The position numbers and the translations under genes were made by a program. This document shows, one piece after another, positions 44,980 through 54,697 of a stretch of DNA of 64,000 nt (its first letter is position 1; the number at the start of each line of letters is the position of its first letter). The notes below the pieces were generated by a model. It had not been told where the DNA came from and made no database searches. It saw only the letters and a program-made list of their open reading frames with translations. Origin of the DNA: Agaribacillus aureus (lineage in GTDB: Bacteria; Bacteroidota; Bacteroidia; Cytophagales; Cyclobacteriaceae); the NCBI GenBank assembly GCA_030442055.1, contig JAUJEB010000014.1, positions 1-64,000 on the forward strand. Direction: 5' to 3'.

Positions 44980-47900
44980 ATGCCAAACGAAATTGTAAAA
45001 AGAGCCATGGGGCTGACGATCAGCGTGGCAATAAGTTGCCTTTTCTCACTACACGGTTTATCGGCTTTTTGTCAATCAACTGATATTCAGCCAGATACTT
45101 TGTTGGCTGATCAATACCTGGCTAAGGCACGCGCTTCCTCTGCTAAGGCCAGGTATAATGAAGCAATTTCCTACTTCCAAAAAGCCGCCCCGATTTATCG
45201 TCAAGCCGGATTGTGGACGAAAAATATTACTTGTCTGGATCTAATGGCGGATTGCTATCGCCGCACCGGTGAATTCGATACAGCTTTGGAAATCGGCATG
45301 GAAGCCTTGCAAGCCGTAGAAAAAAAATTGGGTAGCAATACACTGAACGAGGCTAAAGTACTTAACACCGTCGGCATCATCCATGATTATAAGGGAGATT
45401 ATAAAAAAGCATTAGCGTATCACCAAAGATCCATACAAATCAAAGAACAGCTTTTAGGGAAATACCACATTGATTTAGCGGATTCCTACAATAACCTGGG
45501 GGTCATTTATTTCTACCTGGGAGATTATGAACAAGCCCTCAAAGCCTACAATCAGGTAGTGACTATTCAACAGGCCACACCAGCCGAAAATGTCTCCAGC
45601 CTGGGCAGAACCTACAACAATATTGGCATGATTCATTCCCTGAACGGAGACTATTCGCTGGCCCTGCAATACCTTGAGAAGTCTTTGCCGATGATATTGG
45701 AAGAGTTAGGCGAAGACCATCCGGGGGTAGCATCACCTTATAATAGTATTGGCGTTACTTATTATTACAAAAAGGATTTTGAGCAGGCCCTTCACTACCA
45801 GAAAGAAGCCCTGAAGTTGAAAAGAAAACATTTTGATGAAACCCACCCTTCTATGGTACTTTCTTATAACAACCTCGGGTTAATATATGGAAATATGGGG
45901 GATCACGATTTGGCTTTGGATTACTTCAAAAAATCTTTAACTATTCAAAAGCGCACACTGGGCGAAAAACATGCTAATATTTCCATGACCTTCCGATTCA
46001 TTGGAGAAGTGTATTTTAATGCCCATCAATATGACAAAGCTTTGCAGGCCTATAAAAATGCGCTGTCACTCCGAGAGGAGATTTTTGGAGAAAAGCATCC
46101 CGAGGTGGCGGAGTCTTATAATGATGTGGCAAAAATTAACCTTTTAAAAGGGGATACCGAGGCAGCGCTTGAAAACAGTCAAAAAGCTATCGTAGCCAAT
46201 ATAATTGACTTTCAGGACCGTTCTCCAGACAGCACTCCACCATTACAAAATTATTTAAAGCAAAATTTTTTACTGACATCATTAAAGCTGAAAGCTGAGG
46301 CTTTTGAAAAAAAATTCAGGATCACCAACAACATCGAGTACCTGAAAAAATCCCTTTCCACTTTCAAACAATGTGACATTTTAATAGATCAAATAAGTAA
46401 AGACCGTCTTCAGTATAATGATAAACTCGATTTTGGAAATATCAGTACAAATGTATATCAAAAGTCAGTGGCCGTTTGCATTGCCCTGTATGAACTAGAT
46501 CGAGACAGGCGGTTTTTCCATCAGGCCTATTACTTTACCGAAAAGAGTAAGGCAGGCGTATTGCGTCAGGCGCTCTCCGATCACGCTGCCAAGAGTTTTG
46601 GCCTGGTGCCGGATAGCTTGTTAGCCTTTGAAAAACAGTTAAAAGTGGACCGGGGTTATTATCAAACAAAAATAAGAAGTCAAAAAACCAAGGAACAAAA
46701 CAGTGAATCGGGAGAGATTAAAAGCTGGGAAAGCAAGCTTTTTGACTTGAACCGATCTTACGATTCGATGGTATTGTCGTTGGAAAAAAGCTATCCCGAA
46801 TACCATCAGCTGAAATATAAAAACGATATCATCAACATTGGCGCAATACCAGACTTGCTGCACAATCAACATGAAGCATTGATAGAATACTTTTTATCTG
46901 ACAGTATGCTGTACGTATTTACTATCACGCAAAATGATTATCATGTAGCCACAACCCCGCTAACCCAAAATTTTGATACGCTAATTCAGGAGCTTCGAAA
47001 CAGCGTTGCGGTCAGAGGTTCCGGTACATCCGACTTTGCTGCAACTGCACATCAATTGTACCTGCAATTATTCAGTCCGGTAACATCCCATTTATCAGAT
47101 AAAGTTGACAAGATTACCATCATACCGCATGGCAACTTATCATTAATTCCCTTCGAGCTGCTTTTATCCCACCAACCAACTGCGGCGTTTACCAATTACC
47201 GTGCGCTGCCGTATTTACTAAAAGATTATCAAATAAGTTATGCCTACTCTGGCACCTTGTGGTCAAAAAAACATCAACAAAAAAAACAATGGGAGCATCA
47301 ATTTGCTGGTTACGCCCCCTCCTACCAAACTTCATTGCTTGCCAAATCAAAGGCCCTGGAAATGTATGGAAATTACCGGGACGAGATAGGAGATTTAGCC
47401 TACACAAATGACGAGATCCAAAACGCGGCCACTTTTTTCCCAGGCCCGACTTTTACCGGAGAGACCGCTACCGAATCTTTATTTAAAAAAGAGGGTGGCA
47501 AACATCAAATTCTTCACCTGGCCATGCACGCAATTGTGGACGAAGAAAATCCTTTACAATCAAAATTAATATTCACCCAGAATGAGGACTCAGTGGAAGA
47601 TGGGTTTCTTTACGCCTATGAGCTGTTTGACATGGAACTGGATGCAGAGCTCGCCGTACTCAGCGCCTGCAATACAGGCTACGGGAAGCTGGCCAAAGGC
47701 GAAGGTGTCATGAGCCTGGGGCGGGCCTTTGCCTATGCAGGGTGCCCCAGTATTGTCATGAGTCTTTGGCCCGCGCAGGATCAGGCCACAGCCAATATTA
47801 TGGCGTATTTTTATGAAGGCCTCTCCGCCGGTTATTCCAAAGACAAAGCCCTGCGTGAGGCAAAACTTAAATACCTTGAAAATGCAGAAGATCTTTTTGC

Positions 47901-48060
47901 CCATCCGTTTTATTGGGCCGGTTTCGTAATGCAGGGAGATGTCCGGTCTCTGGCCATAACCAAAACTTTTGGGTATTGGTGGGTTTTAGGAGGCCTGGTG
48001 CTGGTATTGGGCCTAATAGGTATACGGCGATTAAAGCTTAAACCTGTCGCTCATCACTAG
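44980..48060 (+). CDS. TPR repeat protein with C-terminal CHAT (caspase-like) peptidase domain
   Basis: About 1026 residues from ATG 44980 (an in-frame TTG 12 bp upstream is less likely). A signal-like hydrophobic segment (about 13-32, ending FCQ) precedes at least eight tetratricopeptide/kinesin-light-chain-type repeats (about 45-390; repeated YNNLGVIYFYLGDYEQALKAY-like units). A helical region follows, then the CHAT domain (about 630-990) with catalytic His850 (LAMHA) and Cys897 (LSACNTG), plus GEGVMSLGRAFAYAG and IVMSLWPAQDQAT. A transmembrane helix (about 1000-1018) ends the protein. CHAT peptidases are caspase-related; the TPR part binds partners. Exported orientation would place the peptidase in the periplasm. 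It stands alone. Confidence 0.92.
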   Translation: MPNEIVKRAMGLTISVAISCLFSLHGLSAFCQSTDIQPDTLLADQYLAKARASSAKARYNEAISYFQKAAPIYRQAGLWTKNITCLDLMADCYRRTGEFDTALEIGMEALQAVEKKLGSNTLNEAKVLNTVGIIHDYKGDYKKALAYHQRSIQIKEQLLGKYHIDLADSYNNLGVIYFYLGDYEQALKAYNQVVTIQQATPAENVSSLGRTYNNIGMIHSLNGDYSLALQYLEKSLPMILEELGEDHPGVASPYNSIGVTYYYKKDFEQALHYQKEALKLKRKHFDETHPSMVLSYNNLGLIYGNMGDHDLALDYFKKSLTIQKRTLGEKHANISMTFRFIGEVYFNAHQYDKALQAYKNALSLREEIFGEKHPEVAESYNDVAKINLLKGDTEAALENSQKAIVANIIDFQDRSPDSTPPLQNYLKQNFLLTSLKLKAEAFEKKFRITNNIEYLKKSLSTFKQCDILIDQISKDRLQYNDKLDFGNISTNVYQKSVAVCIALYELDRDRRFFHQAYYFTEKSKAGVLRQALSDHAAKSFGLVPDSLLAFEKQLKVDRGYYQTKIRSQKTKEQNSESGEIKSWESKLFDLNRSYDSMVLSLEKSYPEYHQLKYKNDIINIGAIPDLLHNQHEALIEYFLSDSMLYVFTITQNDYHVATTPLTQNFDTLIQELRNSVAVRGSGTSDFAATAHQLYLQLFSPVTSHLSDKVDKITIIPHGNLSLIPFELLLSHQPTAAFTNYRALPYLLKDYQISYAYSGTLWSKKHQQKKQWEHQFAGYAPSYQTSLLAKSKALEMYGNYRDEIGDLAYTNDEIQNAATFFPGPTFTGETATESLFKKEGGKHQILHLAMHAIVDEENPLQSKLIFTQNEDSVEDGFLYAYELFDMELDAELAVLSACNTGYGKLAKGEGVMSLGRAFAYAGCPSIVMSLWPAQDQATANIMAYFYEGLSAGYSKDKALREAKLKYLENAEDLFAHPFYWAGFVMQGDVRSLAITKTFGYWWVLGGLVLVLGLIGIRRLKLKPVAHH

Positions 48061-48070
48061 TTTGCCTTTC

Positions 48071-48778
48071 TTAAAACTCTTCTCCCGAATCCCAAATTGC
48101 TACCATACCTAACAACTCGTTCCCTTTGGCAGCGGAAGAAAGATATAAGGCCATGTTACTTGCATTGTCTTCACAAATACAATCCAGCAACAAATCCAGT
48201 CGATCATCGCCGTCCAGATCTCCGCTCCATACAAGGCGCGGCCCGGTACCAAAAAAATATTTATCCTTAACAATTAATTGCTTTTTCCCCTCCCCTTTCA
48301 ACCATATACCATATTGATCCGCGGCGGCTTCGTTATCACCTAAATTGGGAAATTCTGTGCCATAAGGCGATAGCTGATACTTCTCTGTTCCTTTATACAA
48401 AAAATCAACGTTTTGCTCGGGGACTAATACGTTGTAGGCGTAGTACTTACCCACAACCGGCCCGGGTTTTAAAGTCTTGCTTCCGGCAATTAGAAAAATG
48501 GGCTTCTTGGCATTTTCTACGGACACTTTTTTTGCTACTTTTTCACCCAAGGCTTCGACATAAGGGTCATTAACTTCTTCAACTTTCACTTTTACTTTTT
48601 CAAGCCGCAACGCTTTGTCATAGTTAAAAAGCGCGTACCAGTCCATGGATAAGTCAATATTCACATGACTTCCACGCCAGGTTCCGGTTTTAATAATTTG
48701 TATTTTGTTATCCTCAGCACATTGAGCCATAACGAGCCACGGAGAGATCAGCAACAGTATGTTTAAATAGATCCTCAT
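48071..48778 (-). CDS. Small exported protein with an FG-GAP-like calcium motif
   Basis: 235 residues. A signal peptide (about 1-18, ending VMAQ) followed by a beta-rich region with no family I recognise. Near the C-terminus (about 190-205) the segment VWSGDLDGDDRLDLLL resembles the FG-GAP/EF-like calcium-binding repeat (D-x-D-G-D-x-x-x-D). It converges with the TPR-CHAT gene (10 bp between stops). Probably periplasmic or outer-membrane associated; function unknown. Confidence 0.75.
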   Translation of the reverse strand: MRIYLNILLLISPWLVMAQCAEDNKIQIIKTGTWRGSHVNIDLSMDWYALFNYDKALRLEKVKVKVEEVNDPYVEALGEKVAKKVSVENAKKPIFLIAGSKTLKPGPVVGKYYAYNVLVPEQNVDFLYKGTEKYQLSPYGTEFPNLGDNEAAADQYGIWLKGEGKKQLIVKDKYFFGTGPRLVWSGDLDGDDRLDLLLDCICEDNASNMALYLSSAAKGNELLGMVAIWDSGEEF

Positions 48779-49049
48779 ATTTTAGTCATCAAATATCAGT
48801 ATCACAAAGCTTTTAAAACATTTGAACAGTTAAAATGATTTTAGTCATGTAAAAAGAAGTGAACAAGTTTCCCTATCGCCTGAATGCGAACAAACCACTG
48901 CTGGCGACATTTGCGCCCGGGTGCTTTTCCATAACAAAGACCCTAGGGTGACTTGACCAGGGGTAAAAACATAAGTCACCACAAAAACTGATTTTCGTCA
49001 TTGAGTTAAGGGTGTGTTTTGGGTTTATTGGCGAAAAACGGAATTTATT

Positions 49050-50960
49050 ATGGGTGAATATCTGGTTAAGGGTCCCAATAAGCAGGAATTACAGCAATTT
49101 ATCAACGCACTCTTAGAAGACATCAAAGTGCTGGAGGTGATGATTGAAAAGGGTTTGATCGAATCGAACGTATCACGTATTGGTGTGGAACAGGAGTTAT
49201 CGTTAATTAACCAGTATTATCAACCCGCTAATAAAGCCATGCAAATCCTGGCAAAGATAAACCAGGACCGTTTTAAAACTGAGCTGGCAACCTTTAACCT
49301 GGAGATAAACTTGCCCCCGCTCCTGTTTACGGGTGATTGTCTCTCTCAATATGAAAAACTACTTTGTGACGACATCCATAAAATCCGCAAAACCGGAAGG
49401 GAATTTGGTGCAGATGCCGTAATCACCGGGATACTACCTTCCATCAGGAAAAGTGATTTATCGGAAGGTAATCTTAGCCCGGTTGGCCGTTACCATTTAT
49501 TAAACCAATCACTTTCCGCACTTCGCGGTGAACCCTATCAAATCCGAATTGAGGGAACCGACCAGTTGATCACAAAACACGACAACCATATGCTTGAAAG
49601 CTGCAACAACAGTTTTCAAATTCACCTGCAAATTCCTCCCAACGAATTTGCAAGTTATTACAACTGGGCACAGGCTATTTCCGCACCCGTATTAGCGGCA
49701 GCTACTAATTCTCCACTGCTGTTTGGGAAAAGGCTTTGGAGAGAAACCAGGATCGCCCTGTTCGAACAATCAGTCGACACCAGAAAACCGGGTTATGAGC
49801 CCAATCAAAGCAGCCCACGCGTTTACTTTGGCCGTGAATGGTTAAAGAACTCCGTTACCGAGCTTTTTCGGGATGACGTGGCCAGACATCGCGTTATTTT
49901 ACAAAGTGATCTTATAGACTCTTCTCCGGAAAAGCTTGAGGCAGGCCTGATACCGGATTTAAGCGCCCTAGTGGTACACAATAGCACAATATACCGATGG
50001 AATAGAGCCTGTTATGGCAAGACCGAGGGTAAACCGCACCTCAGAATAGAAAACCGGTACCTGCCGGCAGGACCTACGGTCGTTGATGAAATTGCCAATG
50101 CCGCCTTTTGGCTCGGGTTAATGAATGGGATTACGGATCGATACAAAAATGTCAAAGACATCATGGATTTTGACCACGCCAGAGCAAATTTTATAACCGC
50201 CGCCCGATTGGGTCTCGAAGCAAAATTTAACTGGATGGATAAGGGAATGATCAGCGCCAAGGAGCTCATTCTTAAAGAATTACTACCCATTGCCGAAAAA
50301 GGGCTTAAAAAAGCGCAGCTGGAAAAAAGCGATATCAACCGTTACCTTGGAATTCTCAAAAACCGGGTCAAAAATGGAAAAACAGGATCACACTGGCTGC
50401 TGGATTCCTTTAACAAGGCAAAAAAAGAAGTAACCGGCGAAGCTGCCATTTTAGCCGTTACCGCCTCCATGGTAAAAAATCAAAAAATGGCCATGCCGGT
50501 GCATACATGGCCCAGTGTCGATCAGTCAGTGGCTGAGAGTTATGCCAGCAGCTACAGAGAGATAGGACAAATTATGTCCAAAGATGTATACGGCGTAAAA
50601 GTCACCGATATCATCGACCTGGCGGCCAATATCATGGACTGGAAAAACATCAGGCACATCCCGGTAGAAGATGAGGAGGGGAATTTGGCAGGTCTGGTTA
50701 CCTCGGGGATGTTTTTAAAATTTCTGGCCCGCTCTTATGGCAAACTGCAAAAAATGATACCGGTCAGCGAAATAATGATCAAAGCCCCCATAACTGTTAC
50801 GCCCGAAACATCTACCGGGACGGCCGTGGAGATTATGTTGACCAACAAGATCGGATGCCTTCCTGTTGTACGCGGGAAAAAGCTGGTAGGTATCGTTACA
50901 GAAAATGATTTCGTAAGAATAAGTCAGAAATTATTTGACCCATTTAAGGACATCACATGA
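49050..50960 (+). CDS. Glutamate-cysteine-ligase (GCS2)-like protein with C-terminal CBS pair
   Basis: 636 residues from ATG 49050 (MGEYLVKG); a GTG 36 bp upstream is in frame but gives an unlikely N-terminus. Residues about 40-420 fit the GCS2 ATP-grasp-like carboxylate-amine ligase fold (RIGVEQELSLIN with the Glu pair, FNLEINLPP, HMLESCNNSFQIHLQI, YLPAGPTVVDE). Residues about 510-625 are two CBS domains (TDIIDLAANIMDWKNIRHIPV and VSEIMIKAPITVTPETS, NKIGCLPVV), which bind adenosyl nucleotides and regulate. The stop overlaps the next gene start by 4 bp (ATGA), so the two are coupled. The combination suggests a gamma-glutamyl ligase controlled by energy charge, paired with a hydrolase; substrate unknown. 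Confidence 0.88.
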   Translation: MGEYLVKGPNKQELQQFINALLEDIKVLEVMIEKGLIESNVSRIGVEQELSLINQYYQPANKAMQILAKINQDRFKTELATFNLEINLPPLLFTGDCLSQYEKLLCDDIHKIRKTGREFGADAVITGILPSIRKSDLSEGNLSPVGRYHLLNQSLSALRGEPYQIRIEGTDQLITKHDNHMLESCNNSFQIHLQIPPNEFASYYNWAQAISAPVLAAATNSPLLFGKRLWRETRIALFEQSVDTRKPGYEPNQSSPRVYFGREWLKNSVTELFRDDVARHRVILQSDLIDSSPEKLEAGLIPDLSALVVHNSTIYRWNRACYGKTEGKPHLRIENRYLPAGPTVVDEIANAAFWLGLMNGITDRYKNVKDIMDFDHARANFITAARLGLEAKFNWMDKGMISAKELILKELLPIAEKGLKKAQLEKSDINRYLGILKNRVKNGKTGSHWLLDSFNKAKKEVTGEAAILAVTASMVKNQKMAMPVHTWPSVDQSVAESYASSYREIGQIMSKDVYGVKVTDIIDLAANIMDWKNIRHIPVEDEEGNLAGLVTSGMFLKFLARSYGKLQKMIPVSEIMIKAPITVTPETSTGTAVEIMLTNKIGCLPVVRGKKLVGIVTENDFVRISQKLFDPFKDIT

Positions 50961-52156
50961 TATCAAATATAAATTCACAAGCAACATCCCAATCAACATC
51001 TTCCGAACGAAAAATAGGCTTTTACTCAGATAATAAGGCCGGTCCGACACTAGTCGCTTTTGGTGGCATGCATGGCAATGAGCCTTCCGGCGTATTAGCA
51101 CTAAAAAAAGTTTTCCAGGAACTCAACGAGCACCAACCAAACTTTGAAGGAAAGTTTTTTGGCATCGCCTGTAACCTTGGGGCTTTATCTCTAAACAAGC
51201 GATTCATTAATGCCGATCTAAACAGAATATGGACCTCCGAAAACCTGAAGGAAATCTCAGATCAGTCCAATGCCAATTTAAGCAGTCCGGAGCAATTTGA
51301 GCAATTTGAGATATATCATCTCATACAGGATATCCTGGCAGAGGCCAGCGGGCCATTATTTTTTATTGATCTTCATACTACCTCCTCGGAAAGTCAGCCA
51401 TTTATTTCAATCAATGATACGCTTAGAAACAGGGAGCTTGGATTGAGGTATCCCCTGCCAATTATTCTCGGTGTGGAAGAGCACCTGGGCGGAACCATCC
51501 TGAATTACATTAACGACCTGGGGCATATTGCCATAGGATTTGAGGGTGGGCAACACGATGCACCTTCATCCATCGAAAATCACGAAGCGTTCATTTGGAC
51601 CACTTTAATTAACATCGGCTGCCTTTCCCGGTTCGGTATCCCAAATGGACATATTTACGAGGAGCGTCTGGCAAAAACCACTACCGACGGGCAAAAGATC
51701 TTTGAAGTACGGCATAAATATACCATTGGTCCGGACGAACAATTTGTTATGAAACCCCATTATGTAAACTTCCAATCCATCAAAAAAAACGAGTTATTGG
51801 CAAGCAACGAGGCGGGAAACATTCATGCTGCTGAAAAGGGCAAAATTTTTATGCCCCTTTACCAGGGACAGGGAGATGAGGGGTATTTTATTATCAGGAA
51901 AATTCGATGGTTTTGGCTGAAAGTCTCTGTCGTCTTAAGAAAAACCTCTTTTCACAAAATTTTGCCCTACCTGCCTGGCATTAACAGGCACCAAGGCCTG
52001 CACCATGCGCTGGAGGTGAACAAGCGTATTGCCAGATGGTACGTCACGGAAATTTTTCACCTGCTTGGTTTTCGCAAAACCGAGCTGAAAGATAAGCACA
52101 TCCTCTTTATCAAAAGAAAGTATGACTTTAAAGGTCCTGATGTGAAAAAATCTTAA
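50957..52156 (+). CDS. Succinylglutamate desuccinylase/aspartoacylase-family zinc hydrolase
   Basis: 399 residues. Zinc ligands His39 and Glu42 in GGMHGNEPSG, the FFIDLHTTSS segment with the third ligand (about residue 136), and GFEGGQHDAPSSIENHEA with the catalytic Glu. These mark the M14-type AstE/ASPA family, which removes acyl groups from N-acyl amino acids. The C-terminal third (about 270-399) is an extension beyond the catalytic core. Its start overlaps the GCS2-CBS gene stop (ATGA), indicating a shared pathway, possibly one enzyme making and the other cleaving a gamma-glutamyl or N-acyl compound; this is inference. Confidence 0.9.
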   Translation: MISNINSQATSQSTSSERKIGFYSDNKAGPTLVAFGGMHGNEPSGVLALKKVFQELNEHQPNFEGKFFGIACNLGALSLNKRFINADLNRIWTSENLKEISDQSNANLSSPEQFEQFEIYHLIQDILAEASGPLFFIDLHTTSSESQPFISINDTLRNRELGLRYPLPIILGVEEHLGGTILNYINDLGHIAIGFEGGQHDAPSSIENHEAFIWTTLINIGCLSRFGIPNGHIYEERLAKTTTDGQKIFEVRHKYTIGPDEQFVMKPHYVNFQSIKKNELLASNEAGNIHAAEKGKIFMPLYQGQGDEGYFIIRKIRWFWLKVSVVLRKTSFHKILPYLPGINRHQGLHHALEVNKRIARWYVTEIFHLLGFRKTELKDKHILFIKRKYDFKGPDVKKS

Positions 52157-52276
52157 GTCCGGCTTGGTACTTAAGTTATGATCTCTACCATTTCACCGTG
52201 TTGAGCCCATATAAAAACGACCGGCAGAGCAATTTGTGGAGCATCCCACAAGATGGTTGAAAAGGTTTCCCTCCGC

Positions 52277-52720
52277 CTACGATTTCACTTTCCAAAGATC
52301 TTTCAATGGTGTGGGCAAAACGCTGATAATGTCTTTGATCTCACCAGCAGATACATGCGCTCTTAATATTTTAAAAACAGCCATGACCGCATTGATACCA
52401 TCTTTGGCAGTCATCAGATCATGTCTTCCCATAGGTCGGTCCTGGTGCCGTACGGCTGCAACAAAGTCGTGAACATTTCTGGCATGGCTTTCACTTTTGG
52501 AAATATTCCATTGCTCCACATATATTCCCTTAATAGACATCGGAAGCTGGGCCAGCAATTGAAAAGACTCCTCAATAGATAATTGATTTCTCAGAGCTCG
52601 CAGCACCGCTCTCAATATCCGGAAGGCTGTTTCCTTATCCTCAGGTATGCCTAGCTCTGTGGCCAGTTCATTTACCATTTGATTCCCCTTTTGCGCGTAT
52701 TTATTAAATATATCAGCCAT
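52277..52720 (-). CDS. DUF2267 family protein
   Basis: 147 residues, no signal peptide. Features: AFRILRAVLRALRNQLSIEES, LLAQLPMSIKGIYVEQW and, in the second half, the repeat-like AVFKILRAHVSAGEIKDIISVLP. This is the duplicated helical DUF2267 domain found in small stress-associated proteins of many phyla. The function is not known. Same strand as the small peptide and APH genes but with a larger gap. Confidence 0.88.
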   Translation of the reverse strand: MADIFNKYAQKGNQMVNELATELGIPEDKETAFRILRAVLRALRNQLSIEESFQLLAQLPMSIKGIYVEQWNISKSESHARNVHDFVAAVRHQDRPMGRHDLMTAKDGINAVMAVFKILRAHVSAGEIKDIISVLPTPLKDLWKVKS

Positions 52721-52759
52721 GTTTTAATATTTTTTTAAGGTTTTGGATTTGTACTTTTA

Positions 52760-52843
52760 TCATCCCAATGCATTGATCACACTAAGCAGAACCAGTAGTA
52801 CTAACAGAAAAAATAATACGATTACAACCTTTTTCTTTTTCAT
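52760..52843 (-). CDS. Possible 27-residue membrane peptide
   Basis: ATG at 52843-52841, TGA at 52762-52760. The translation starts MKKKKVVIVLFFLLVLLVLL and is a basic n-region plus one hydrophobic helix. Such short single-helix membrane peptides occur in Bacteroidota, but no ribosome binding site or homologue can be shown here. Confidence 0.4.
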   Translation of the reverse strand: MKKKKVVIVLFFLLVLLVLLSVINALG

Positions 52844-52998
52844 ATCAGCGACTGCTTTCATCAAACCATCTAGATAAAACTTTTCGTTCAATTTACCTGG
52901 CTTATGCCTCCTGTGCAATGATTTCCGTTAATCTACTAAATGACACTGATCATGAATCAATTGCCTAAAACGCAGGTCGCACCTGGCATGAATTTGTG

Positions 52999-54006
52999 TT
53001 ATATTTCTCTTAGGTATAAAGCCATTAATTTCAGGTACTTGTCCGTTGCTATCAGATTTTTTTGGAGCTGATGGCCGGCTACATGCTGAGTGGCGCGCAA
53101 TGCGTTCACCTTGGCCCTGACGTTGGCACGATAGGCCTTAAAGTAAATGAATAGCTTCTCTTCCTGCTTATTTCTGATCGCCGGTAAATCTTTAAGATAG
53201 TGATTTAACAGTAACCGGCTGAAAGCGTGATGGCCATTTGCCTCCAAATCCATACAGCAAAAGGCCACTTCATTCAAAACATCCATTTGCCTGAACCCGT
53301 CATCAAATTCAATACAGTCAAATATGATCGGGTCGTCGTACAAGAAAATATTTTTGGCGTGCAGATCACCGTGCACGTCCCTTTGAAACCCTTCCTGAAT
53401 CCTGGCATTGATCAAATCCTCATGCTGTTGTAAAAAGCGGGTAGATTTCTCCATAGCCATCTCAATGGTAAAACCGCTGTCGGCGCCAAGGTGATCCGTA
53501 AGAAATTGCCGTACACCAGCTATATCTGCAAATTTCATATCAAAGGTTCTCCAGGAGAAGGCATCCGTAATAATGTCTGATTTGAGGTGGAAACCAGCTA
53601 TCTTCCTCGCCAGGATAACGATTTGGTGCGCGGAGATTTGTTTTGTTTTAAGCAGGTGGATCATTAATTTCCGTTCGTCCAGCCTTTTCATTTTAACCGC
53701 GTAGTCGACTATCGCTCCTCCAAAGAAATCCAAATGATAATCCCCATCTTTTTGATATATAGGCACTACTGCCAGGTAAACGTCATTCGTAATTCGCCGG
53801 TTGAGCACTAATTCCTTATAGCAATAGTATCGACGTTTTTCTACCGTAATATAATCCAGAAACGAATAGGACATCGGTTTCTTAATCTTATAGACATAGG
53901 AATCTGTCAAAATAACCCACGATATATGTGTCTCGATCAGAGAAATAGCATCCTCCGCTTCCTTGCGCATGGAAGCGATCAGCATGTCGACCTTCTTTTT
54001 GTTCAT
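52999..54006 (-). CDS. Aminoglycoside-phosphotransferase-fold (APH) kinase
   Basis: 335 residues. The APH catalytic loop is HGDLHAKN (His212, Asp214, Asn219) followed by IIFDCIEFDD with the metal-binding Asp. The N-terminal lobe has YVYKIKKPMSYSFLDYITVEKRRYYCYKELVLNRR, which matches the N-terminal half of the bifunctional APH/ATP-binding proteins (auto-annotated as aminoglycoside phosphotransferase plus AAA). In many bacteria this half is fused to a P-loop kinase; here the P-loop half is a separate gene at 60368. The substrate is unknown and antibiotic resistance should not be assumed. Confidence 0.88.
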   Translation of the reverse strand: MNKKKVDMLIASMRKEAEDAISLIETHISWVILTDSYVYKIKKPMSYSFLDYITVEKRRYYCYKELVLNRRITNDVYLAVVPIYQKDGDYHLDFFGGAIVDYAVKMKRLDERKLMIHLLKTKQISAHQIVILARKIAGFHLKSDIITDAFSWRTFDMKFADIAGVRQFLTDHLGADSGFTIEMAMEKSTRFLQQHEDLINARIQEGFQRDVHGDLHAKNIFLYDDPIIFDCIEFDDGFRQMDVLNEVAFCCMDLEANGHHAFSRLLLNHYLKDLPAIRNKQEEKLFIYFKAYRANVRAKVNALRATQHVAGHQLQKNLIATDKYLKLMALYLREI

Positions 54007-54152
54007 GGCAAGTCAGGCAATATCCTGTTGTTAAGGGCAGAAATTTATACCTATTGTCATGGCGTTCGGTTGATATCAATCAATGCCATTCATGATTATA
54101 ATCATAGCGTCTGTTTTAATATTGAGGTATTTTTAATCTAACAATAAACGGT

Positions 54153-54422
54153 ATGGTAATTCTTGTTTTTTTGCTTAGTCTGATCGTATTGCTTTTTGCC
54201 TGGATATTATGGACACCCCTGGTATTTCGCATCGACACAAGTCAACCTTCAGGTCTGCTTTATGTGGGCATGAGAGGCTTTATGACTTATCGCCTGTACC
54301 TGGAAAATGACAGAATACTGAGTGATACCCGTATTCTCTTTTTTAAATCAAAAAAGGAGTTGTTTACAGGTGACACAAAAAGGGCTGAGGTAAAAAAAAA
54401 ACAAAAAACGAAAAAGGACTAG
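54153..54422 (+). CDS. N-terminal part of a DUF2953-like membrane protein, broken by a frameshift
   Basis: 89 codons. A single N-terminal membrane helix (about 2-22, MVILVFLLSLIVLLFAWILW) is followed by a short beta-rich stretch and a Lys-rich end. The frame stops at TAG 54420, just after an A10 run (54392-54401). Removing one A would join it to the next frame (54436-54672) into one protein of about 172 residues, the usual size of DUF2953/YtfI-like proteins. Immediately upstream of gerW, as ytfI is of ytfJ in Bacillus, which supports the call. Could be a true frameshift mutation, transcriptional slippage at A10, or a sequencing error in the homopolymer. Confidence 0.6.
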   Translation: MVILVFLLSLIVLLFAWILWTPLVFRIDTSQPSGLLYVGMRGFMTYRLYLENDRILSDTRILFFKSKKELFTGDTKRAEVKKKQKTKKD

Positions 54423-54435
54423 CACTTTCAGGCTG

Positions 54436-54672
54436 TTGAAAAAGCTGATTTGGCCCATTTTGAAATCCTTTGACCTGAAAAAGTTTGTGTTAGATATCGA
54501 TACTGACAATTACATTTTGAATGCACAGCTAGTACCGGTTTTCTTTTGGCTAAGCGGTGAAACCATCCGGCTATCGGTGAACTATGAAGGCAGAGGCCGC
54601 TTGTATGTGTTAATTAATAATCGGCTTATAAGGATTATTCCAATAGTCCTGAGGTATTTTCTATTAAAATAA
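54436..54672 (+). CDS. C-terminal part of the DUF2953-like protein, after the frameshift
   Basis: 78 codons from a TTG; the frame is open without a start further left through TFRLLKKLIW. It contains LKSFDLKKFVLDIDTDNYIL and a NYEGRGRLYVLINNRLIRII stretch, resembling the DUF2953 core. There is no convincing independent start or ribosome binding site, which favours this being the second half of the gene starting at 54153. It ends 25 bp before gerW and is probably in the same operon. Confidence 0.55.
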   Translation: MKKLIWPILKSFDLKKFVLDIDTDNYILNAQLVPVFFWLSGETIRLSVNYEGRGRLYVLINNRLIRIIPIVLRYFLLK

Positions 54673-54697
54673 ATTTTGGAACCAAATACAGAAAAAA

